A stretch of 64,000 nucleotides of DNA from Vulcanimicrobiota bacterium (GTDB lineage: Bacteria; Vulcanimicrobiota; Xenobia; Xenobiales; Xenobiaceae). Below are positions 50,490 to 58,811 of this stretch, piece after piece (positions within the stretch are counted from its first letter, which is position 1; the number at the start of each line of letters is the position of its first letter). The position numbers and the translations under genes are program-made. Under the pieces are notes generated by a model that was given only the letters and a program-made list of their open reading frames with translations, made no database searches and had not been told where the DNA came from. The DNA lies in assembly GCA_944322965.1 (NCBI GenBank), contig CALUQR010000003.1, positions 124,001-188,000 on the forward strand. Direction: 5' to 3'.

Positions 50490-52964
50490 CTAGTAGATGG
50501 CGTACATCTTAGTTTGCAGGACGACGTTAGTGAGATGGTGCTCTATACCGCGCATATAGGCGGGGTCGGCCACTAAATCCATCTTTTGAGCGGCAATAGA
50601 GATAGAGCCGGCCGGTTTACTAGGATCGCTACTAGTCCCTTGGCCCGGTTTACCGGTAGAGGGATCGTTGCCATAGGCTACCATAGTACCCGTCAAATTG
50701 AGGCGCGCCTGGGGGCCGATGTCGATCTTAATCTGTCCCTGGGCGTAGATTACCCCGGAGAGGTCCTGGTCCCGGTAGTCGACCCGCCCCCAGTTGGAGA
50801 TGAGCTGGGCCAGCTGCTCCTCCTTATAACACATGTAATTCTCACTGCGCAGGGAGGAGGGGACTAAGGAGTAGACCTCATCCCAAGCCTTTAAGTCGGA
50901 GTCCTGCTCTAAGCCCAGACCCGGAGAATGGGTTCCTACCTTGTCCCCGTAGTTGAATTTGGAATCGGATAAATACGTGGACCCATGGTCTTCAATAGCG
51001 GTACGCATAGCTTTCCATGCAAGTTCAATAGCAGCCTCAGGTCTCACAGTAGCAGGTCCTATCTTGTCCTCATCGTCGAACTGCAATACTTCCAAGGGTT
51101 CGCTACCAAAAGCAACGCTAGCCTTCTCCATATATTTTCGTTGCGTCTCAGGATCGTTAATAAACGCCGTGAGAGCTTCGCCCGCTAGTACCTTATCTTG
51201 GGCTTCATTAAAGAAGTCTCGATAGATCTTTTCATACTCTGCTTCCTTATCCTTACTAACCTCACCTAGCCCATATGCAGGATACTTAAATTGATCCCAA
51301 AAACTGGTCCAACCGGGGTTCATAATCCCGTCGCCATTCGTATCTTCGTAAGGCTTGCTCTCGGGGCTCACGGCCTCCAGCCATTCCGTGGGAGCGGCTT
51401 TAATTTCCACATCGCCCATAGCGTAGACGGAGGGGCCTATCCCCGGTTCAGACTCTAAGATAGAGGGGCCGCAAAAGGTAATATCGCCCGTGGCGGAGAG
51501 GACGCCCTGCCCCAGTAAGGCGCTCTCTAAGCGCAGGTTGCCGCCCTGATGGCCATCTCTATCGCCGAAGGTCAAGACGGGCGCCTGCTGGCCGGAGGGG
51601 GTAGTAAAGCCTAAAATGGGACGCACCGCCGGAGCCCCTTCTACGCGCTCGTAACATAAGACGAAATCCTTACAGGCCCCATTGGCCAAGATGCGCGTAT
51701 CCTTTTGCAAGGTAAAAGAGGCGTCCTGGGGAGAGATGTAGAGGGGAGTATAATCGGTATCCCCCTCCTTCCAGGGGGCGCCGTAGGGGCCGTTGTAGCG
51801 GTACTGACTATTGGTCTTTCCCTTCTGGTTCAAATAAGTAGCCTCATCGGGATAGTAGAAGAGCTGGTTCTTACCCTCAACCTGCTTCCAAACGTACCAA
51901 CCGGCGGGCAGAGTAGAGCTACCTTGGGCCTTTTTAACTTCGCTCCAAGTGAGGGCCTTAATCTGTTGGCGCTCCTGGGAGTCTAAGCGCTTAAAAGGCG
52001 TTTTATCACCCTGGTAGGGAGCGCCCTGACTATCTAATTGCTTAAAACTCTGCCCATACTGGACGGAGCTACCAGAACTCAAATTGACCTTATCGACTTT
52101 TAAAGTGACATCCTTAGCCCCAAAGAGGCTAGCGTTGCGAGCCGAACCCTCGACCCGCGTCAAAAGGGACTCGCCCGTAAGTTCCAAGTCGCCCGCCGCG
52201 TAGGCTACGGCATTTTGCAAACTATCTTGCTCATTGATAGTTACATAAACCTCTACCACCCGGTGGGCCAGATTGGGGGCGGAGCCGGAAGAGGGGTAAT
52301 TCTTACCCTCCTGCAGAGAGGCTACTTCACTCAACTTGAGGTCGCGCAGCGCGGGACCGGCGAAACCTTCCACAATGAGCACGGCCATCGACTTGGGGAC
52401 TTCATAAGAGGCCCGCTCGGAAGTGGTATTTACTTGGGGGCGCTCCACCCCCCACTTAGGGTCTAAGTTACGTTTAACCGCCAAGCGGCCCTCGCTATCG
52501 GCGGGATAGAGGCGAGTCGGGGCGGTGCGGTAGAGATTATTACAGGAGACGTAAGGGGAGCGGATAGGATTGCTGGAGCTATTATTGAGATTGTCGAAAC
52601 CGCCTTCCCCATCTTCATAATTAAACTTAATGCGGAAGAAGAGCGGGCGACCGTCGGGGGTAGCCATCTTGCCAAGGACGTTGCCATCTCGCTCTATAAC
52701 GTCCATACCCTTAGGGGAATTGAACTTATTCTCCTCATCTAGGTTGGGCGCCCCAATCCAGGTAGGATCCTCCTGGAGGCGGGTAATGGCATAATGGACC
52801 CCCGATTGGGCCGCTAAGAGGGCCGACTCCCGGGCGGCAAAGGCCCCCGTGAGGCGCATACCCCCTATATTAGAATAGACGACGGCGCTCACTAACATGA
52901 CTACTAAGACTACGCTCAGCATAGTAGTAATGAGCACTATTCCCCGCTTCCATCTCTTGACCAT
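50490..52964 (-). CDS. Giant PilX-like pseudopilin paralogue C1
   Basis: The ATG at 52964 is chosen over the GTG at 52979 because it gives the 8-residue leader MVKRWKRG seen in length in all six; 824 aa. Helix IVLITTMLSVVLVVMLVSAVV. Type C features: KWGVERPQV, GSSVQYGQSFKQLD, GYYVWK changed to GWYVWKQV, GACKDFVLCYE, GNLRLESALLGQGVLSATGD and the cassette opening EWLEAVSP. Cassette about 525-720: a DTNGDGIMNPG motif that looks EF-hand-like, then YEKIYRDFFNEA. Distal block WGRVDYRDQDLSGVIYAQGQI. It ends KMYAIY. Residues about 24-113 are identical with B2 over a 267-bp DNA tract. Confidence 0.8.
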   Translation of the reverse strand: MVKRWKRGIVLITTMLSVVLVVMLVSAVVYSNIGGMRLTGAFAARESALLAAQSGVHYAITRLQEDPTWIGAPNLDEENKFNSPKGMDVIERDGNVLGKMATPDGRPLFFRIKFNYEDGEGGFDNLNNSSSNPIRSPYVSCNNLYRTAPTRLYPADSEGRLAVKRNLDPKWGVERPQVNTTSERASYEVPKSMAVLIVEGFAGPALRDLKLSEVASLQEGKNYPSSGSAPNLAHRVVEVYVTINEQDSLQNAVAYAAGDLELTGESLLTRVEGSARNASLFGAKDVTLKVDKVNLSSGSSVQYGQSFKQLDSQGAPYQGDKTPFKRLDSQERQQIKALTWSEVKKAQGSSTLPAGWYVWKQVEGKNQLFYYPDEATYLNQKGKTNSQYRYNGPYGAPWKEGDTDYTPLYISPQDASFTLQKDTRILANGACKDFVLCYERVEGAPAVRPILGFTTPSGQQAPVLTFGDRDGHQGGNLRLESALLGQGVLSATGDITFCGPSILESEPGIGPSVYAMGDVEIKAAPTEWLEAVSPESKPYEDTNGDGIMNPGWTSFWDQFKYPAYGLGEVSKDKEAEYEKIYRDFFNEAQDKVLAGEALTAFINDPETQRKYMEKASVAFGSEPLEVLQFDDEDKIGPATVRPEAAIELAWKAMRTAIEDHGSTYLSDSKFNYGDKVGTHSPGLGLEQDSDLKAWDEVYSLVPSSLRSENYMCYKEEQLAQLISNWGRVDYRDQDLSGVIYAQGQIKIDIGPQARLNLTGTMVAYGNDPSTGKPGQGTSSDPSKPAGSISIAAQKMDLVADPAYMRGIEHHLTNVVLQTKMYAIY
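52572..52838. repeat. 267-bp tract identical with 55502-55768 (gene conversion)
   Basis: Identical base for base in my reading with the tract in B2, while both flanks diverge at once (upstream AACATAGG-type codons and downstream signal helix codons differ). It encodes roughly ARESALLAAQSG through FDNLNNSSS. Confidence 0.93.
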
Positions 52965-53097
52965 AACCCTACGCTCCACTCTCCAAAGCTAGCGAAAGCC
53001 CCCACCCCCCCTAAGCCCACTATAATACTTTTAAAGGCTAAAGAGCAGTCTCAATTAGGGTTTTAGTCAACATGTAGTTACAATTTGTTAATCAATT

Positions 53098-53140
53098 AGA
53101 AATAAAATATTCCCCCGGAAGCCTAAGGCTCCCGGGGGAA
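53098..53140 (-). terminator. Terminator of B2
   Basis: Minus strand TTCCCCCGGGAGCC-TTA-GGCTTCCGGGGGAA (14-bp stem, one mismatch) followed by TATTTTATTTC. Confidence 0.9.
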
Positions 53141-53203
53141 CAGGGGGACCCTCTTAAAGGGGGGCTCTAAAGGGCGGCAGTCCCTCCTATGAGGGGGAGT
53201 TAC

Positions 53204-55894
53204 CTAGTAGACGGCGTACATCACCCGCTTGACGTGGGCGCAGGGGATCTGGTCTAAGAGCCCCCGAGTGTAGTTGGGGTTAGCGGCTAAGTCGACCTGC
53301 TGAGCCACCATAGTGATAGAACCGGCCCGCAGGGATTCGCCGTCTTCCGTGACGGTAGTGGAACCGGAGCCGCCCGGCCGCCCCGTAGAGGGGTCGTTAC
53401 CGTAGGCTACCATGGTGCCGGTAAGATTGAGGCGCGAACCGCGGCCGATATCGATCTTAATATTCCCCTGCGCGTAGATGGTGCCCGAGATGTCCTGGTC
53501 GGCGTAACCTACCGAGCCCCAGGTATTGAGCAGGCTATTGAGGTAGTTCTCCTTATGTAAGACGTAGTTCTCGCTAACTACATCCTCCGGCACCATAGCG
53601 TTGACCTTATCCTTATCAAGCTGGGTGGAGTCGCCATCTAAATGGGTCATGCCGTCGTCTTCTTCGGGGTCTGGTTCTGGGTTGGGATTTTCATAGAGGT
53701 CTTTAATATTACTATAAAGCTCTGCGTTCTCCATGGCTAATCTCGACATATAGTTATACAAATTAAAAGCTTTAGTATTAACAAGATAACCTTTTACATC
53801 GCCATCGCCATCGCCAATGAACCAGTTATCTTCATTACTCATTTTAGCAACTTCAAGTCCTTGAGCACGCCCAACTTCCAAAATTGCATCTCTTATCTTC
53901 GGCAGCCACGTCTCTCTTTTCAATCCAGAGACCTTCCGCATTTTGTCCAACTCATACCCCATTACACTATCACTAATATCGTCCCATCGCCAACTAGAGA
54001 AACTAGCCACAGCCTCATGCATAAATTCCAGATAAATAGTCTGAATTTTAGCCAATAGATCCTCAGCTCCATCCGTATCAAACGGTGAGTCAGAGCAATG
54101 AGTAAATTCATCCATTACCTTACCTTTACATGACAATAGACCATCCCCCTCCTCGACACGAGACATTCCTCTGTTATCCCAGGCTACCAGGAGTTTTTGA
54201 TCGGCTGTATTCCCTGGAGGATTAGGATTGGAACCGGGCTCCTTTTCCACATCCTGGCTGGGATTGGCCTCTTCAGCGGTTGAGCTTTGACTGGTAATAC
54301 CTTCGATCTCCACGTCGCCCATGGCGTAGACAGAAGGGCCTACGCCCGGTTCCGACTCCAAGACGGAGGGGCCTTGGAAGGTAATGTCCCCCGTGGCGCT
54401 GATGAGACCGCCTCCCATCACCGCCCCTTGGATGCGGATATTACCAACCTGCTGCTTACCATTAGCATCTTCGCTGCCGTAAGTTAAGACGGGCTGGCTC
54501 TTAGCGCCTTTGGGGGTTTGGAAACCTACTATCGGGCGGGGCGCCCAGTCGAAGCCATCCTGCTCGTAGAGGACGACAAAATCCTGACAGCCGGACTCAT
54601 TAGTCTCAATGAGCACGTCCTGACGGAAGGTAATAGAAGCGTCGTTTTTAGAAATCGCAAAAGCGGATTTCTTATCCCCCCACGGACCGTCGTATCTATA
54701 ACCATCGGTCTTACCCTTATTAGCTAGATAGAGTTCTTCAGTCGGATAATAGAAGAGCTGATTCTGCTCTTTCCGCCACTTTTTGCGCCCCTCCTCATCA
54801 TTTACGACTCGCTTCCAGACGTAGTACCCAGACTTCAATTTGGTAGCATCCGGACCGGCCTTACGCACATCTTTCCAGGGGATAGCCTGGATGGCGCTAT
54901 CATTGACGGAGGTCAGCTGATTAAAATCGACCTCTCTACCTGCGTAAGTATTATTATTGACATCTAAGATAGTGTGGTTACCCCCATAGCGCACCGAACT
55001 ACCCGTACTCAGTTCCACCTGGTTAGCGCGAATATCGACGTCGTTAGCTACGTAGAGGTTGGCGCTCTTGGCCCCATCCTCTACTCGGGTGCGGATCGTA
55101 TTGCCCACCAAGGCCATATCCCCCGCCGCGTAAGCTACGGCGTCGACATCTTCGGCAGTATAATCGACTTTTAAGTAGACTTCGATCACTCGCCGCGCCA
55201 GCTGAGGGGCGGAGCCCTCGCGGGGGTAGTCCTCCCCCTCTTTGAGGTTGGCCACTTCGACGGTAGTCATATCCTGCAAACTATTGCCAGCAAAACCCTC
55301 CACAATGAGGACGGCCGTCGACTTAGGCACGGTGTAAGAAGAGGTCTGCATCTGGGGGTCGAGGCGGTCTACCTCTACCCCCCAATGGTTATCCTTATCG
55401 CTCTCCCTCTTTAAGACCCCGTCGGCGTCGGCGGCGTAAATTTGGGTATCGGTAGTGCGGTAGAGATTATTGCAGGAGACGAAGCGAGAGCGAATGGGAT
55501 GGCTGGAGCTATTATTGAGATTGTCGAAACCGCCTTCCCCATCTTCATAATTAAACTTAATGCGGAAGAAGAGCGGGCGACCGTCGGGGGTAGCCATCTT
55601 GCCAAGGACGTTGCCATCTCGCTCTATAACGTCCATACCCTTAGGGGAATTGAACTTATTCTCCTCATCTAGGTTGGGCGCCCCAATCCAGGTAGGATCC
55701 TCCTGGAGGCGGGTAATGGCATAATGGACCCCCGATTGGGCCGCTAAGAGGGCCGACTCCCGGGCGGCGAAGGCCCCCGTCAAACGCAGGCCTCCAATAT
55801 TAGAGTAGACGATAGAACTGACCAACATCACTACTAAGACTATGGTTAGCATAGTAGTAATGAGCACTATCCCTTTTTTATTTTGCCGAATCAT
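53204..55894 (-). CDS. Giant PilX-like pseudopilin paralogue B2
   Basis: 896 aa. Leader MIRQNKKG, helix IVLITTMLTIVLVVMLVSSIV. From residue 25 to 113 it is identical in DNA with C1. Further on it is type B: CQDFVVLYEQDGFDWAPRPIVGFQTPKG, GNIRIQGAVMGGGLISATGDITFQG and EGITSQSSTAE, closest to B1. Cassette about 535-780, markedly AT-rich (LLAKIQTIYLEFMHEAVASF, LYNYMSRLAMENAELYSNI). Distal WGSVGYADQDISGTIYAQGNI, LNLTGTMVAYGNDPSTGRPGG. It ends VMYAVY. So it is a mosaic of a C-type N-terminus and B-type body. Confidence 0.8.
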   Translation of the reverse strand: MIRQNKKGIVLITTMLTIVLVVMLVSSIVYSNIGGLRLTGAFAARESALLAAQSGVHYAITRLQEDPTWIGAPNLDEENKFNSPKGMDVIERDGNVLGKMATPDGRPLFFRIKFNYEDGEGGFDNLNNSSSHPIRSRFVSCNNLYRTTDTQIYAADADGVLKRESDKDNHWGVEVDRLDPQMQTSSYTVPKSTAVLIVEGFAGNSLQDMTTVEVANLKEGEDYPREGSAPQLARRVIEVYLKVDYTAEDVDAVAYAAGDMALVGNTIRTRVEDGAKSANLYVANDVDIRANQVELSTGSSVRYGGNHTILDVNNNTYAGREVDFNQLTSVNDSAIQAIPWKDVRKAGPDATKLKSGYYVWKRVVNDEEGRKKWRKEQNQLFYYPTEELYLANKGKTDGYRYDGPWGDKKSAFAISKNDASITFRQDVLIETNESGCQDFVVLYEQDGFDWAPRPIVGFQTPKGAKSQPVLTYGSEDANGKQQVGNIRIQGAVMGGGLISATGDITFQGPSVLESEPGVGPSVYAMGDVEIEGITSQSSTAEEANPSQDVEKEPGSNPNPPGNTADQKLLVAWDNRGMSRVEEGDGLLSCKGKVMDEFTHCSDSPFDTDGAEDLLAKIQTIYLEFMHEAVASFSSWRWDDISDSVMGYELDKMRKVSGLKRETWLPKIRDAILEVGRAQGLEVAKMSNEDNWFIGDGDGDVKGYLVNTKAFNLYNYMSRLAMENAELYSNIKDLYENPNPEPDPEEDDGMTHLDGDSTQLDKDKVNAMVPEDVVSENYVLHKENYLNSLLNTWGSVGYADQDISGTIYAQGNIKIDIGRGSRLNLTGTMVAYGNDPSTGRPGGSGSTTVTEDGESLRAGSITMVAQQVDLAANPNYTRGLLDQIPCAHVKRVMYAVY
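55502..55768. repeat. 267-bp tract identical with 52572-52838 (gene conversion)
   Basis: Partner of the tract in C1, offset 2930 bp. After one mismatch another 11 bases agree, then the sequences part. Confidence 0.93.
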
Positions 55895-55946
55895 AACGCC
55901 CCAGCTCCTACCTAGACGGCCCCCTTCCCAGAGGCCTTCTGCCCCT

Positions 55947-55971
55947 ATTATACTCTCTGGCCATTAGTCAA
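55947..55971 (-). promoter_or_regulatory. Candidate promoter of B2
   Basis: Minus strand TATAAT (55952-55947) within GAGAGTATAATAGG, with TTGACT 13 bp upstream (55971-55966), shorter than the ideal 17. Other array genes have TATA-type hexamers at like places (TTATACT before B1, TATTAT before C1, TATAGG before C2), so each may have its own promoter. Confidence 0.4.
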
Positions 55972-56089
55972 GATAGAAGCTCTTAACTCTTTCACTTAAA
56001 ATTGCATATACAATTCAAAACGAGATATAAAATTTCATCTTCAACTATAAGGAAAAATTAATATTTCGAGAGTGAGATAAAAATAGTAC

Positions 56090-56138
56090 AAAAAAAAGAC
56101 CCCTCCCCAGGGGCCTAGGGAGAGGCTAGGGAGGGGAT
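56090..56138 (-). terminator. Terminator of C2
   Basis: Minus strand CCCCTCCC...GGGGAGGGG hairpin followed by TCTTTTTTTTGT. Confidence 0.88.
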
Positions 56139-56158
56139 AGGAAGGCGCTAAGTTAAGC

Positions 56159-58651
56159 TCAATAGATGGCGTAGAGCAGGGGCTTGAGAGCGATAAAGCT
56201 CTGCTGTTCCTCTAAGCCCCGCAGGTAGTCGGGGTCACTAGCTAAGTCCAATTTAGCGGCGGAGATAGTAATCGAACCGGGGGGGAGATTGGGATCGCTA
56301 CTCTCTCCCTGCCCCGGCTTGCCGAGGGGATCGTTACCGTAGGCGATCATGGTACCGGATAAATTGAGGCGAGAATTTTCCCCCACCTCAGCCTTAATCC
56401 GACCTTGGGCGTAGATGACCCCTGAAAAATCTTGGTCGAAATAGTCGACCCGCCCCCAGTTAGAAATGAGCCGCGCCAACTGCTCTTCCTTATAACACAT
56501 ATAATCTTCATTGCGCAAAGCGGGAGGTACTAAATCGTAGACCTCATCCCAGGCCTCGGTATCTGAATCTTTATCTAAGCCCAGAGCCGAAGAGGAGGAC
56601 TCTACCTTTTCACCGTAGACGAAATCAGGATCACTTATGTAGGAACCCTCACTACCTTCATTACTTATAACCTTACTTAGCGCATCGTATATGATAAGTG
56701 GAGCATCCTCAGGTTTTACCTTCACTGAAAGCATCATTCCATTTGGAAGTTTATGCTTTTTTGTTATTATCTCCGTTCCGAATATTACCTTTGCCTCCTC
56801 TAAATACTTTTGTATAGTTGTCTCACTATTCATAAAGAGAATTGGATCCCTATCGGCAATGATTTCTTCATGAACTTCCTTGAAAAAACGCTCATATAGA
56901 CCGTCATATTTCAATTGAATGGCAGCATCCACATTACTTTCGCCATAGACAGTTTCTACAATCTTTGCCCAAAACTGAGACCAACCAGGCTTAATATAAC
57001 CATCGCCATCTTTGTCGTCGGAAGAATTTTCGCTAGGATGTATTGTCTCAAGCCACTCCCTAGGAATAGCTTTCATCTCTACATCGCCCATGGCGTAGAC
57101 GGAGGGGCCCGTCCCGGGGGTCGACTCTAAGATAGAGGGACCATGGAAGATGACATCTCCCGTAGCGGAGAGGACCCCATCCCCCAAAATGGCGCTCTCT
57201 AAACGCAGATTGCCGCCCCGCTGACCATGATCATCGCCGAAGGTTAAAATGGGAGGCGCCTCGCTATTGGCGTCCTTATCGAAGCCCAAGATGGGGCGCA
57301 CCGCCGGGGCCCCCTCTAAGCGCTCGTAACGTAAGACAAAATCCTTACAATCGCCATCGGCTAGAATGCGCACCCCGCTCTGTACGGTGAAGGAAGCTGA
57401 TTCAGGGGAGATATACAGGGCGTCAACGGGCTCTTGACCCTCTCTCCGAGGGGAACCGTAACTGCCTTTATAGTAGTACTGGGGATCTACGGAGCCCTTC
57501 TGAGCGGTGTAAGTAGCCTCATCGGGATAGTAGAAGAGCTGATTCTTACCCTCCACCCGTTTCCAGACGTAGTAACCCGCCGCTAAGGTGGGAGCGTTCT
57601 TCTCAGGCTGCTTAATATTATCCCAGCTAATCTTTTTTATATCTTGCTGTTCTTCCGAGTCTAAGCGCTTAGTGACGACCTTAGTACCCTGATAAGCCGC
57701 GCCCTGGCGGTTTAATTGTTGGAAGTCGTGGCCGTACTGGACGGTGCTGCCGGACTGCATCTGGACGCGATCGACTTTAAAGATCACATCCCGGGCCCCA
57801 AAGAGGTTGGCGCTGCGGGCCGAACCCTCGGCTCTAGTCAAGAGCTCCTCCCCCTCCAGCTCTAAGTTGCCGGCGGCGTAAGCTACGGAGACGTCGTCCG
57901 CATTTTGAAGGTCAGTCTCTAAGTAGATCTCGATCACCCGGCGCGTCACTTGGGCGTTAAAGCCCTGGGCGGAGAAGTCCTCGCCCTCTTTTAAACTGGC
58001 CACCTCGGAAATATCTAAATCTTGTAAGGCGTTACCGGCCAAGCCCTCCACCAACAAGACGGCCGTAGCCTTGGGGACCTCGTAGGCGCTGCGCTCATAC
58101 TCCAGCTGGGCCACCTGGTAGCGCTCTACCCCCCACTTGGGATCTAACTCTCGGCGGCGCTCTAAACGGCCGTCGGCGTCGGCGGCGTAGATGCGCGTAG
58201 GAGAGGTGCGGTAGAGATTATTACAGGAGACGAAGCGGGAACGAATGTGAGAGCCCGTCGTATTGGGCAGGCGGTCGAAGCCGCCCTCGCCGTCTTCATA
58301 ATTGAACTTAATGCGGAAGAAGAGGGGGCGGCCGTCGGAGGTCTGCAACTTGCCCACCACGTTGCCCTGATACTCGGAGACCTCTATCCCCTCCAACTGG
58401 GGCATAGCCGGCTTACCCTCGGCGTCTAAATCGGGCGCCCCCACCCAGGTAGGATCGCTCTGCAAGCGGGTCATAGCGTAATGGGCCCCGGAGGTAGCGG
58501 CCATCAAGGCGGCTTCGCGCTGGGCAAAGGCGCTACTTAAACGCATCCCGCCCATACTAGAGTAGACTACGGAGCTAACTAACATCACTACTAAGACTAC
58601 CGAAATCATAGTAGTGATTAGGACTATACCTCTTTTAGAACGAACCGCCAT
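56159..58651 (-). CDS. Giant PilX-like pseudopilin paralogue C2
   Basis: 830 aa. Leader MAVRSKRG, helix IVLITTMISVVLVVMLVSSVV, YSSMGGMRLSSAFAQREAALMAATSG. Type C: KWGVERYQV, GSTVQYGHDFQQLN, GDCKDFVLRYERLEGAPAVRPILGF in parts, GNLRLESAILGDGVLSATGD and EWLETIHP. Cassette about 525-720 with DKDGDGYIKPG (Asp-rich loop as in C1) and YDGLYERFFKEVHEEI. By my count 46 of 120 bases are GC at 56641-56760, against 36 of 60 in the scaffold at 57181-57240. Distal WGRVDYFDQDFSGVIYAQGRI. It ends LLYAIY. It is the first gene of the array in transcription order. Confidence 0.8.
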   Translation of the reverse strand: MAVRSKRGIVLITTMISVVLVVMLVSSVVYSSMGGMRLSSAFAQREAALMAATSGAHYAMTRLQSDPTWVGAPDLDAEGKPAMPQLEGIEVSEYQGNVVGKLQTSDGRPLFFRIKFNYEDGEGGFDRLPNTTGSHIRSRFVSCNNLYRTSPTRIYAADADGRLERRRELDPKWGVERYQVAQLEYERSAYEVPKATAVLLVEGLAGNALQDLDISEVASLKEGEDFSAQGFNAQVTRRVIEIYLETDLQNADDVSVAYAAGNLELEGEELLTRAEGSARSANLFGARDVIFKVDRVQMQSGSTVQYGHDFQQLNRQGAAYQGTKVVTKRLDSEEQQDIKKISWDNIKQPEKNAPTLAAGYYVWKRVEGKNQLFYYPDEATYTAQKGSVDPQYYYKGSYGSPRREGQEPVDALYISPESASFTVQSGVRILADGDCKDFVLRYERLEGAPAVRPILGFDKDANSEAPPILTFGDDHGQRGGNLRLESAILGDGVLSATGDVIFHGPSILESTPGTGPSVYAMGDVEMKAIPREWLETIHPSENSSDDKDGDGYIKPGWSQFWAKIVETVYGESNVDAAIQLKYDGLYERFFKEVHEEIIADRDPILFMNSETTIQKYLEEAKVIFGTEIITKKHKLPNGMMLSVKVKPEDAPLIIYDALSKVISNEGSEGSYISDPDFVYGEKVESSSSALGLDKDSDTEAWDEVYDLVPPALRNEDYMCYKEEQLARLISNWGRVDYFDQDFSGVIYAQGRIKAEVGENSRLNLSGTMIAYGNDPLGKPGQGESSDPNLPPGSITISAAKLDLASDPDYLRGLEEQQSFIALKPLLYAIY

Positions 58652-58811
58652 ATCTTTACACCTCTCCGCACCCTCTAAAGTAGAAGTGGGGCCGCCTACG
58701 GCCGTACCTATACTCTCAATTTACACGATCGACAAGTCAATTGATATAAAGAGAGAGGCTTGAGCGGGTTAAAAGAATGTAAAAATAGGCTGGGACTAGA
58801 GCCCTTTTAAG

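Noticed and set aside
41714-58651. Prophage tail-fibre or S-layer cluster
   Set aside because: No other phage genes and no SLH domains; the Gly-ended prepilin leaders and PilX-like helices point to pilus-type export.
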